Assembly (NCBI RefSeq): GCF_003054555.1
Contig: NZ_CP026304.1
Coordinates: forward strand, 2,852,001-2,916,000
Length of the DNA: 64,000 nt
From: Streptomyces lunaelactis
GTDB taxonomy: Bacteria > Actinomycetota > Actinomycetes > Streptomycetales > Streptomycetaceae
Reading direction: 5' to 3'
A program made the translations under genes and the position numbers. The notes under the pieces were generated by a model that was given only the letters and a program-made list of their open reading frames with translations, was not told the DNA's origin and did not search any database. This document shows positions 8,622-14,743 of the stretch, in pieces (position 1 is the first letter of the stretch; each line of letters begins with the position of its first letter).

Positions 8622-9325
8622 GCAACACAGATCTCCGTGTCCACACCGCACTGGCGAACGTCATGCGCGACGTCGTCCCGGTCAGCAAGGACCGGGTCAA
8701 CTCCTCGCAGCGCTACAGCTTCCGTGGCATCGACGACCTGATGTCGGCCGTCGCCGGACCGATGCGCGCACACGGCGTGTTCATCCTCCCCGAGGTCATC
8801 GAGAAGACTGCCGAGCGGCACGGCGAGAAGATGACCACCGTCCGCATCACCATGCGGTACCGCGTCTACGGGCCAGCCGGTGACTGCCTGGAAGCCACCG
8901 TGCCCGGGGAAGCGTCCGACTTCGCCGACAAGGCCACCAACAAGGCCATGTCCGCAGCGCTGAAGTACTTCCTGCTGCAGGTACTGATGATCCCCGTGGA
9001 CGGGCGCAGCATCGACGACGGTGATCGCGATCACCCTGAGCCGCCGGCCGCCACGCAGGCTGCGCCCGAGCGGCAACAGCGGACCTCCGCACAGCCCGAG
9101 CTCGCGCCAGACCCCGGCAAGTTGGTGGAGGCGGCCCACAACGCGATGCGCGCTGCCAGGGAGGCGACCGACACGGAGGTCCTCCGGGGCCTGTGGCGCG
9201 AGGCTGACTCCGCCGGACTGATGGGCGTGCCCGTCCAGGTACCGAACGCGGGTGAGATGCCGCTTCAGTCGGTGCTCATCTACCACGGTGCGCGGCTCGC
9301 GGAGACCAAGGCGGTGGCGGTATGA
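8618..9325 (+). CDS. ERF-family single-strand DNA annealing protein
   Basis: Encodes 235 residues. The N-terminal 120 residues match the ERF superfamily: VNSSQRYSFRGIDDLMSAVA, GPMRAHGVFILPEV, YRVYGPAGDCLEATVPGEAS and NKAMSAALKYFLLQ. ERF proteins anneal complementary single strands during phage or plasmid recombination. The C-terminal third is a linker (PPAATQAAPERQQ) and a helical tail. The start ATG overlaps the HNH stop (ATGA). An annealase next to an HNH nuclease suggests a recombination module that may assist circularisation or capture of foreign DNA; that role is inferred. Confidence 0.85.
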   Translation: MSNTDLRVHTALANVMRDVVPVSKDRVNSSQRYSFRGIDDLMSAVAGPMRAHGVFILPEVIEKTAERHGEKMTTVRITMRYRVYGPAGDCLEATVPGEASDFADKATNKAMSAALKYFLLQVLMIPVDGRSIDDGDRDHPEPPAATQAAPERQQRTSAQPELAPDPGKLVEAAHNAMRAAREATDTEVLRGLWREADSAGLMGVPVQVPNAGEMPLQSVLIYHGARLAETKAVAV

Positions 9326-9447
9326 GCGCCAACGACCAGCGGGCGCAGGATGCCCTTGACTACGCCGAGGCACAGGCACAGCGGCAGGCCCAATCGAACC
9401 GTGACGACGCGGACCTCCGTGGCCTGCGGACAGGTGGTGCCCGATGA
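9322..9447 (+). CDS. 41-residue hypothetical peptide
   Basis: Starts with an ATG overlapping the ERF stop (TATGAG) and ends with TGA overlapping the next ATG, so it is kept in a chain of 4-nt overlaps typical of translated operons. The peptide begins MSANDQRAQDALDYAEAQAQ and is a Gln/Ala-rich amphipathic helix. I do not recognise it. Confidence 0.6.
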   Translation: MSANDQRAQDALDYAEAQAQRQAQSNRDDADLRGLRTGGAR

Positions 9448-9686
9448 GCGCATACGACCCGCTGTACGACCCCGCAGTCGACGGCATCGGCTGGACCCCG
9501 CCGCTGGACATCGCCATCACCTGTGCCCGCGAGTCTCTGGCCAAGCACCAGTGCGCCAACATCCACGACCACACCGAAGTGCTCCGAGCCGCCACCGCCC
9601 TGGAGTTCGTACTCCGGGACCTGCTCAACGCGCATGACGAGCTCGATGCGCTTCTCAAGGCGGACGCGGCGGGGGATGGGGCATGA
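9444..9686 (+). CDS. small helical hypothetical protein
   Basis: Encodes 80 residues, MSAYDPLYDPAVDGIGWTPP onwards, with a proline-rich start followed by two acidic helices (LEFVLRDLLNAHDELDALL). It overlaps both neighbours by ATGA. It has no membrane segment or recognisable motif. Its place in the operon between the annealase and the membrane proteins is the only clue to function. Confidence 0.65.
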   Translation: MSAYDPLYDPAVDGIGWTPPLDIAITCARESLAKHQCANIHDHTEVLRAATALEFVLRDLLNAHDELDALLKADAAGDGA

Positions 9687-10480
9687 GCACCAACGACACT
9701 GCCCGCAAGTGGCTGACGCGGCTGTCCCTCGCGGCCGGCATCGCGTTCACCGCGCACGCCGAGTACGACCTGGCCCGCTCTCTCGGAGCGGACCCCGCGA
9801 TCGCGGCCATGCTCCCCGTGGCAGTCGACGCCTACGTGATGGCTGCCCTGCGGTGGTTCAAGGGGTTCGATATCGCACTGTCGCTGACCCTGATGGGTGC
9901 GGCACAGATCGCTGCGCACCTCCTGGACGCCAGGGTGATGGTCGTCAACATCCCGGTGGTTGTCGTGGTGTCACTCCTGGTGCCCATCGCGATCTGGAGG
10001 ACTCACGCACTGGCCCGCGAGGAGCACGCTGAGAGCACCGCAGAGGACACCCCGGCGTCGGTGACCGCACCTTTGGTCACCCGGCCCCTGGGCGGCCCTG
10101 AGGTGTCCGCTGAGGTGTCCGATGAGGTGACCCTTACCGAGGCTCAGGCGCGTCCGGCTCTCGCTCCGGCGCCACCCGTGAAGCCGCTGGTCATCTGCGG
10201 TGACCGCAGGGTGTGGCCCCTGGTGGTCACCCCTCGGGACACCGATGACGAGGTGTCCGATGGGGTGTCCGGTGAGGTGACCGAAAGGCTGCCCGCTGAC
10301 GCAGCCCTTGCGGTCATCGAAAAGTGCTGGGTTAGGGGCACCTCGCCGACCGAAACGGCACGGGTGTCCACCCGGTCCGCCTCGTACGTCAAGAAGGTGT
10401 TCGGCAGGCTCGATGAGGCTCGCGGACCACAGCCCATGCCCGGACAGATGACGCTCGTTCCGGCGGAGGTGGCGTCGTGA
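9683..10480 (+). CDS. DUF2637-like membrane protein with C-terminal HTH (Spd-type)
   Basis: Encodes 265 residues. Residues about 12-110 form four membrane segments with the DUF2637-type pattern AEYDLARSLGADPAIAAML then PVAVDAYVMAAL. These proteins accompany FtsK/TraB translocases on Streptomyces plasmids and AICEs and are linked with spreading of the element in mycelium. Residues about 110-200 are a hydrophilic linker with repeated EVS(A/D/G) units. About residues 205-250 (AALAVIEKCWVRGTSPTETA) look like a helix-turn-helix. A membrane anchor joined to a DNA-binding tail suggests tethering of element DNA at the membrane, which is inference. Confidence 0.75.
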   Translation: MSTNDTARKWLTRLSLAAGIAFTAHAEYDLARSLGADPAIAAMLPVAVDAYVMAALRWFKGFDIALSLTLMGAAQIAAHLLDARVMVVNIPVVVVVSLLVPIAIWRTHALAREEHAESTAEDTPASVTAPLVTRPLGGPEVSAEVSDEVTLTEAQARPALAPAPPVKPLVICGDRRVWPLVVTPRDTDDEVSDGVSGEVTERLPADAALAVIEKCWVRGTSPTETARVSTRSASYVKKVFGRLDEARGPQPMPGQMTLVPAEVAS

Positions 10481-10788
10481 GTGACATCGAGAAGGCTGCC
10501 AGGGATGCCGTGGAGGCTGCGGCGAACAGCGAGAACCTTCGCCTCGTCGCAGCCCTGTTGCAGGCACAGCAGGTCACCCAGCAGGCGCAGCCGCCGGCAT
10601 GCCAGCACGCGCCCGTACAGCAGTCGTCCGGTGGCGCAGCCAAGTGGGTCGGCATCGGTGTCGGAGGCTCCATCTTCCTGCTCACCGTTGCCGTGTCCGC
10701 CGTAGCCGTGGCGATCTCCGCAGTCTCGCTGACCATCTGCGTCCTCGTTCTGCGCTCGATGTGGCGCGACTACCAGAAGGGTCGCTGA
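10477..10788 (+). CDS. Spd-like small membrane protein
   Basis: Encodes 103 residues from a GTG overlapping the previous stop (GTGA). The first half is hydrophilic and Gln/Ala-rich; residues about 52-95 (WVGIGVGGSIFLLTVAVSAV then AISAVSLTICVLVLRSMW) form one long or two short membrane spans. It resembles the spread (Spd) proteins next to TraB in Streptomyces elements, which help pass plasmid DNA between hyphal compartments. Family assignment rests on topology and context rather than motifs. Confidence 0.65.
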   Translation: MSDIEKAARDAVEAAANSENLRLVAALLQAQQVTQQAQPPACQHAPVQQSSGGAAKWVGIGVGGSIFLLTVAVSAVAVAISAVSLTICVLVLRSMWRDYQKGR

Positions 10789-10803
10789 CAGTCCTTCCGT
10801 CCT

Positions 10804-10871
10804 CCACGGCTCGTCCGTGGGGGTGCGGTGGGACTGGGACAGCCCCAGCCCCGTAACGAAGGAGACCCGTC
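10804..10871 (+). promoter_or_regulatory. duplicated hairpin-leader module, copy 1
   Basis: Hairpin CCACGG-ctcgt-CCGTGG (10804-10820), then GGACTGGGACAGCCCC, then CGAAGGAGA as ribosome-binding site before the ATG at 10872. The same arrangement precedes the next gene (11079-11146), so this is a repeated leader cassette. Confidence 0.6.
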
Positions 10872-11066
10872 ATGGGCCTGTTCAGCTACACCCCGAACAC
10901 CCGCCCCCGCTCCGACAGCGAGCTCCGTGACCTGCGTGACGGTGCGGCAGCACTTCGGGCCAGTGCCCGCCGCAACCAGCACGACCCGGTCAAGGCGGCC
11001 CGCGAGCTCAAGGCCGCGCAGCAGAACGAGGCCGACATTCAGGCCGAGCACAAGCGCCGCCGCTGA
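10872..11066 (+). CDS. small basic/helical hypothetical protein
   Basis: Encodes 64 residues starting MGLFSYTPNTRPRSDSELRD, with a charged helix (AARELKAAQQNEADIQAEHK) and a basic KRRR end. The Shine-Dalgarno GAAGGAGA is strong. It sits between two copies of a hairpin leader module. No family is recognised; a small transfer-region accessory protein is possible from context. Confidence 0.65.
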   Translation: MGLFSYTPNTRPRSDSELRDLRDGAAALRASARRNQHDPVKAARELKAAQQNEADIQAEHKRRR

Positions 11067-11078
11067 CGGCTGCCCGAT

Positions 11079-11146
11079 CCGCCCGTCTCGCACGGGCGGT
11101 GAGGGGAGCTGGGACAGTCCGGCCCCGGACACCGAAGGAGAACGCC
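11079..11146 (+). promoter_or_regulatory. duplicated hairpin-leader module, copy 2
   Basis: Hairpin CCGCCCGT-ctcgc-ACGGGCGG (11079-11099), then GGGAGCTGGGACAGTCC, GGCCCCG and CGAAGGAGA before the ATG at 11147. It matches copy 1 in layout, and in sequence outside the stem. Confidence 0.6.
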
Positions 11147-11374
11147 ATGACCGGAACAGCCATCAGTGACCTCTCGACCGGGGACGCAGTCACCCATGCC
11201 GCACCGCCCATCTGCTGTGGCACCACCATGCGCCACCGGCCGTACACCAACACCAGCAGCGTGTGGACCTGCTGGCTCTCCGAGGACACGCAAATCCACG
11301 TCGACCTCGACGGCCGCATCACCGAGCAGCCGTATCTCGACGGCGGATGCGAAGACGAGAAGAAGGCCGGCTGA
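11147..11374 (+). CDS. small Cys-containing hypothetical protein
   Basis: Encodes 75 residues, MTGTAISDLSTGDAVTHAAP onwards, with a CC near residue 24 and a C in SVWTCWLSEDTQIHVDLDG, suggesting a small beta-rich, possibly metal-binding domain. Start ATG has GAAGGAGA 6 nt upstream. The stop TGATG overlaps a possible 12-residue frame (MPYADEPKLTAG, 11374-11412) that I cannot support as a gene. No family recognised. Confidence 0.65.
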   Translation: MTGTAISDLSTGDAVTHAAPPICCGTTMRHRPYTNTSSVWTCWLSEDTQIHVDLDGRITEQPYLDGGCEDEKKAG

Positions 11375-11412
11375 TGCCCTACGCCGACGAACCGAAGCTC
11401 ACCGCCGGCTGA

Positions 11413-11642
11413 TACCCCTCTCGCGGCCCGAGGGACTCCACGGGGTCTCCGAGGGTCAACCGGGGCCTGAAAGGCCGCGAGAGGGGCCACCACGCTCCGT
11501 CACGGTTGTCTCAGCCCTCACGCGCGCGCACGTAGGGGGGCCCCGTGAGCCCGTGAGACAAGTCAGATTCGTAACACAACGTAACGGGCGGCGGCCCATG
11601 CAGGGACCGCCGCCCCGCCCACAGGATCTATGGAGGATCACC
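11413..11642 (+). promoter_or_regulatory. structured control region upstream of the translocase gene
   Basis: Contains a perfect 14-bp stem CCCCTCTCGCGGCC (11415-11428) / GGCCGCGAGAGGGG (11473-11486) around a 44-nt loop, and a separate inverted repeat TTGTCTCA (11506-11513) / TGAGACAA (11554-11561) enclosing CCCTCACG and CGTGAGCCCGTGAG. Next comes GTAACACAACGTAAC. The first could be a terminator for the upstream operon. The second is a good operator candidate for repression of the translocase gene, as KorSA-type control exists on related elements. Nothing codes here. Confidence 0.6.
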
Positions 11643-13319
11643 GTGAGCAGCAACAAGATACGCCGCACAGCCCGTTGGACCGCCAAGCGCTACCGATCCG
11701 AAGCGCTGCGCCGCAGGGAACTGCGCGCGGAGCGCAAGCCGTTGGTCCGCGATGCCCGCCACGCGGTCGCCGCTGCCAAGGCACTGGATCCGTCCGGCAT
11801 CACCAGCGCGGTCCACACCGCAGAGCGTGGACTCAAGACCGCACAGCGCCGGGTACCGGACTCGCTGCCCGTGTTCGCGCTCAAGTCAGCGGCTGGTCTC
11901 GGCACAGCGGCGTACGTCGGTCTGCCCGCCATCCCGGAAGAAGTCTGGGCTTGGGGTGGCAGCGGTGCTGGCACCATGGCGGCCGGCGCTGCTGTGATTG
12001 CCATCGTGCGCAGCAAGCGTGCACCCCGAGGGCTTGAGCCCAGCAAGGAGGAGCGAGCGCTGCTCGCCAGGCTGCAGCCCGAGCACTGGCGCGAGCACTG
12101 CGAGAAGCGGGGCCTGGCGGGAACCCTCACAGGAAAGCCCAAGCTCACCGAATCGGGCATCGTCTGCGCGGTCCGCCTCGATGGCACGTGGACCGCGGCC
12201 AAGCTGAGCAGCTCGGGCGACCACGTGCGCGCGCTGCTCGGCGCCAGGACTGACCTTCGCATCGAGACCAAGGCAGGGAAGAAGGGCGGATGGGCGGAGC
12301 TCACCATTCGGACCCGTTCGGCTGCGGATGGAGACGATCTGCTCTGGACTCCCGAGCGTCGCTCGCTCGGCGTCGACACCGTGACCGGGGAGCAGGTGAC
12401 CGTACCGCTCGGGGAGCGGCTACTCATCGCCGGACGCTCCGGAGCAGGCAAGTCAGTGGCATCCCGACCGCTGCTGTACGACGCATCGGAGGGGGGGAGC
12501 AACGCGCTCGCCATCATCGACCTCAAGCGCGTCGAAGGCCGGTTGTGGGACCACCGCGCCCGCGTCGCATCCACCCCGGATGAGGTGGTCACGCTGGTCG
12601 ATGAGCTCGAGGCGGAAATGCACGACAGGCTCAATGTCCTGCCCAAGGGCCAGGACACGTGGACACCGACCGCTGACCGCCCCCGGATCACGGTCGTTGT
12701 CGACGAGGGGGCGGAGGTGGTGACCGCAGCGAAAGACGCGCTCGAGGGGCTCGAGTCGCTCGCCCGAATGGGCAGGGCCGCATGCATCGACCTGTGGTGG
12801 ATGACCCAGAAGCCGACCATCGGGGACGGGGTACCGAAGCAGATCAGCCCGCAGATCAGTACGTCGATCTGCCTCGCGGTCCGCACGCCGACGGAGGCCA
12901 GGGTTGTGCTCGGGGAGGATGCTCAGGCCAAGGGCTGGAACGCTGATGAGCTCCCGGCGCCCGGGGTGGCGCTGATCCGGGATGGCAAGCGCGGGCCCGA
13001 CCCGGTCCGCGTGCGGTACATGGACAAGGCGGTTGTGATCGCACTGCCCGCGCAGCCCATTTGGTCCCGCGCCATGGACCCGAGCGACAGGAAGCAGTCC
13101 GTCAGCATGGCCAAGGCGCCTGCGCCGGCGCAGGACTCCGAGGGGAAGGTCCTCGCGGCCATCGCGGACGGTGCGGGCCAGGTCCCGACGCTGGTCGAAC
13201 GGACCGGACTGTCGCGGGCCACGGTGAACCGGCTGCTGATCGGACTGCTGGACGCAGGCCAGGTCCGGCGGGCGGACCGTGGACGGTACGCCCTGGCCAC
13301 CCCGGCGGAAGCCATGTAG
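11643..13319 (+). CDS. FtsK/SpoIIIE-type DNA translocase (TraB-like)
   Basis: Encodes 558 residues. A basic N-terminal helix is followed by a hydrophobic stretch at about residues 80-130 (one or two membrane spans), then an FtsK-type motor with Walker A GRSGAGKS (264-271) and Walker B ITVVVDEGAE (349-358), and a C-terminal winged helix (VLAAIADGAGQVPTLVERTG) like the DNA-recognising gamma domain. TraB proteins on Streptomyces plasmids and AICEs move double-stranded DNA between mycelia as hexameric pumps. GTG at 11643 has GGAGG 6 nt upstream. It is the key evidence that the element is self-transmissible. Confidence 0.88.
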   Translation: MSSNKIRRTARWTAKRYRSEALRRRELRAERKPLVRDARHAVAAAKALDPSGITSAVHTAERGLKTAQRRVPDSLPVFALKSAAGLGTAAYVGLPAIPEEVWAWGGSGAGTMAAGAAVIAIVRSKRAPRGLEPSKEERALLARLQPEHWREHCEKRGLAGTLTGKPKLTESGIVCAVRLDGTWTAAKLSSSGDHVRALLGARTDLRIETKAGKKGGWAELTIRTRSAADGDDLLWTPERRSLGVDTVTGEQVTVPLGERLLIAGRSGAGKSVASRPLLYDASEGGSNALAIIDLKRVEGRLWDHRARVASTPDEVVTLVDELEAEMHDRLNVLPKGQDTWTPTADRPRITVVVDEGAEVVTAAKDALEGLESLARMGRAACIDLWWMTQKPTIGDGVPKQISPQISTSICLAVRTPTEARVVLGEDAQAKGWNADELPAPGVALIRDGKRGPDPVRVRYMDKAVVIALPAQPIWSRAMDPSDRKQSVSMAKAPAPAQDSEGKVLAAIADGAGQVPTLVERTGLSRATVNRLLIGLLDAGQVRRADRGRYALATPAEAM

Positions 13320-13330
13320 GCAGACAGTCG

Positions 13331-13361
13331 GAAGCCCCCGTCGACTGTCGACGGGGGCTTC
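13331..13361. terminator. bidirectional terminator
   Basis: GAAGCCCCCGTCGA (13331-13344) and TCGACGGGGGCTTC (13348-13361) form a perfect 14-bp stem with a 3-nt loop between the convergent translocase and Xre genes. Confidence 0.9.
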
Positions 13362-13383
13362 TGGGTGTCCGGGCTGGCGGACG

Positions 13384-13890
13384 TCAGTCATTCCGGGGCG
13401 CGATCTCGTCATAGATCAATTCGTCCGTGAATCCGAGCGCGAACGATGCGTGATCGAGGAAGACGGCTTGGCTCTCAAGGCTCTTGGCCACAAGCTTGTA
13501 AGCGCCGTACTGGTCTCGGAGTGCTGCAATCAACGCACCGCGTGCGCGGTCCAGGGACTGGGGGTTCGCGTCCCCTTTCGGGCTCTCGCCGACAATCGCC
13601 CGCTCGTACTCCCGGTCCGTGAACTCCGCTTCCCCTGGGAGCAGCGCCCCGTGAGAGCCGAGTGCGCCTGGCAGGAGGAGTAGGTCCAGGGACGTCTTCA
13701 ACGCCAGTGCCAGGGATACCAGCTCCGCAGCCGTGAAGGCCCTGCGCCCTTTCTCTGCGGCGGATACCGCCTGGCGGCTCCAGGGCTTGCCCAGATAGGC
13801 CGCCAGTGCTGTCCCGAGCTGCGCCTGAGACAGGCCGGCAGTCTCCCGTAGGCGTGCGACGTTCCGGCCGATGGCCTCTTCAAGTCTCAT
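13384..13890 (-). CDS. Xre-family transcriptional regulator
   Basis: Encodes 168 residues. The N-terminal HTH_3 domain (IGRNVARLRETAGLSQAQLG, then WSRQAVSAAEKGRRAF) occupies residues about 8-65. The C-terminal 100 residues are of unknown fold and may sense a signal or oligomerise. It is transcribed opposite to the rest of the element and faces the excisionase-like gene over a 120-nt gap with a good promoter. This is the usual position of an immunity or transfer repressor. Confidence 0.88.
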   Translation of the reverse strand: MRLEEAIGRNVARLRETAGLSQAQLGTALAAYLGKPWSRQAVSAAEKGRRAFTAAELVSLALALKTSLDLLLLPGALGSHGALLPGEAEFTDREYERAIVGESPKGDANPQSLDRARGALIAALRDQYGAYKLVAKSLESQAVFLDHASFALGFTDELIYDEIAPRND

Positions 13891-13943
13891 GAGTCGTCCC
13901 TCGCATGTCGGTGTCGCGCTCAGCATGACATGGTGGGTTTGCG

Positions 13944-13973
13944 TTGACAAGTGGCCTAGTGCGCTGGGATGAT
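13944..13973 (+). promoter_or_regulatory. candidate promoter for the excisionase-primase operon
   Basis: TTGACA (13944-13949) and GATGAT (13968-13973) are 18 nt apart in the divergent gap with the Xre gene. It would transcribe rightwards into the HTH gene at 14014. An ATG at 13969 falls within the -10 region, which argues against that start. Confidence 0.5.
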
Positions 13974-14013
13974 TGAGGTGACAGTCATTCTCATTCGGAC
14001 AAGAGGCGACGTC

Positions 14014-14223
14014 GTGAAGACCAACCCCGCCCCGGACACGGTCAGGTACCTGACCACGGAACAAGTCGCAGCCCGGTATCACGCTGCGCCGAGCACCGTT
14101 CGCTGCTGGCGCCTCAATGGCTACGGCCCCAAGTTCGTGAAGGTCGGCCGCCGGGCTCTCTACGCCGAAAACGACCTGGCCCGCTTCGAAGCAAGCCAGG
14201 TGCGGAAGCCGGGCACCAAGTGA
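14014..14223 (+). CDS. MerR/HTH_17-type DNA-binding protein, probable excisionase
   Basis: Encodes 69 residues: VKTNPAPDTVRYLTTEQVAA, then RYHAAPSTVRCWRLNGYGPK and VGRRALYAENDLARFEAS. This is the small winged-HTH found in excisionases and recombination directionality factors of actinobacterial elements. The GTG at 14014 has GAGG upstream; an ATG at 13969 would add 15 residues but overlaps the promoter. It may act as a regulator instead; serine integrases usually use unrelated directionality factors. Confidence 0.75.
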   Translation: MKTNPAPDTVRYLTTEQVAARYHAAPSTVRCWRLNGYGPKFVKVGRRALYAENDLARFEASQVRKPGTK

Positions 14224-14369
14224 GCACGCAGCCGACACGCGAGCAAGAGCGCCCCCCGGACTTCTGGCACGGGGGGCCGCTGAGCGACGCACAGGTGCGC
14301 CGCGTCGTCGCACTCCTCGGGCTCACCGCCAGACGAGACCGACAGGGGCCCGACCTGGCCGCGTCATAA
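14220..14369 (+). CDS. 49-residue hypothetical protein
   Basis: Its GTG overlaps the stop of the HTH gene (GTGA), so it is probably translationally coupled. The product begins VSTQPTREQERPPDFWHGGP and ends with a basic helix (VRRVVALLGLTARRDRQ). No known family; a small DNA-binding or integrase-accessory role is possible from context. Confidence 0.6.
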   Translation: MSTQPTREQERPPDFWHGGPLSDAQVRRVVALLGLTARRDRQGPDLAAS

Positions 14370-14372
14370 AAC

Positions 14373-14467
14373 GGCCCTCAGGTGGACGGGAATCCAGCTG
14401 AGGGCCTGTGCCGACACCCCAGAAAACCGAAGAGCCCCCTCCGCCGTAGCAAGCAGTTTGGGGGCTC
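14373..14467 (+). terminator. two tandem hairpins before the primase operon
   Basis: GGCCCTCAG (14373-14381) pairs with CTGAGGGCC (14398-14406); GAGCCCCC (14432-14439) pairs with GGGGGCTC (14460-14467). The pair lies between the 49-residue gene and the next ATG and may terminate or attenuate transcription into the replication gene. Confidence 0.65.
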
Positions 14468-14488
14468 ATCAGAAAGAAGAAATCGACA

Positions 14489-14743
14489 ATGGCAACACTA
14501 GACATCGGGGTCGACACGGTCAAGGCGGCCCCCGTGGCGTACTGCCGGCCACGTCTCAACGACTTCCCCGCAGGGCATGAGATCAGCCTCGTGGTCGAGA
14601 GCTGCCCCCTCTGCCGGGGGCAGCATGTCCACCCCGGAGGGCTGGAGCGACGGCCCTTCTACACAGTCCGGTCGGCCCCCTGCTGCGGGCAGTTCATCCC
14701 TGCCTGCGCCTACCGCCTGGCCCCGGTCGGCGGTGCGGCGTGA
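14489..14743 (+). CDS. small zinc-finger-like protein
   Basis: Encodes 84 residues. The Cys/His set SCPLCRGQHVHPGG near residue 40 and APCCGQFIPAC near residue 65 indicates a treble-clef or zinc-ribbon fold. The stop overlaps the GTG of the primase gene (GTGA), suggesting that the two products act together, perhaps in primer synthesis or loading. Similar small Cys-rich proteins precede primase genes on Streptomyces elements; no named family is claimed. Confidence 0.7.
   Translation: MATLDIGVDTVKAAPVAYCRPRLNDFPAGHEISLVVESCPLCRGQHVHPGGLERRPFYTVRSAPCCGQFIPACAYRLAPVGGAA

Noticed and set aside
11374..11412. 12-codon gene after the Cys-containing small protein
   Set aside because: TGATG overlap alone is weak evidence; no ribosome-binding site or recognisable product.
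13969..14223. Start of the excisionase-like gene at ATG 13969
   Set aside because: It lies within the probable -10 region and lacks a Shine-Dalgarno; the GTG at 14014 has GAGG upstream and gives the usual family length.
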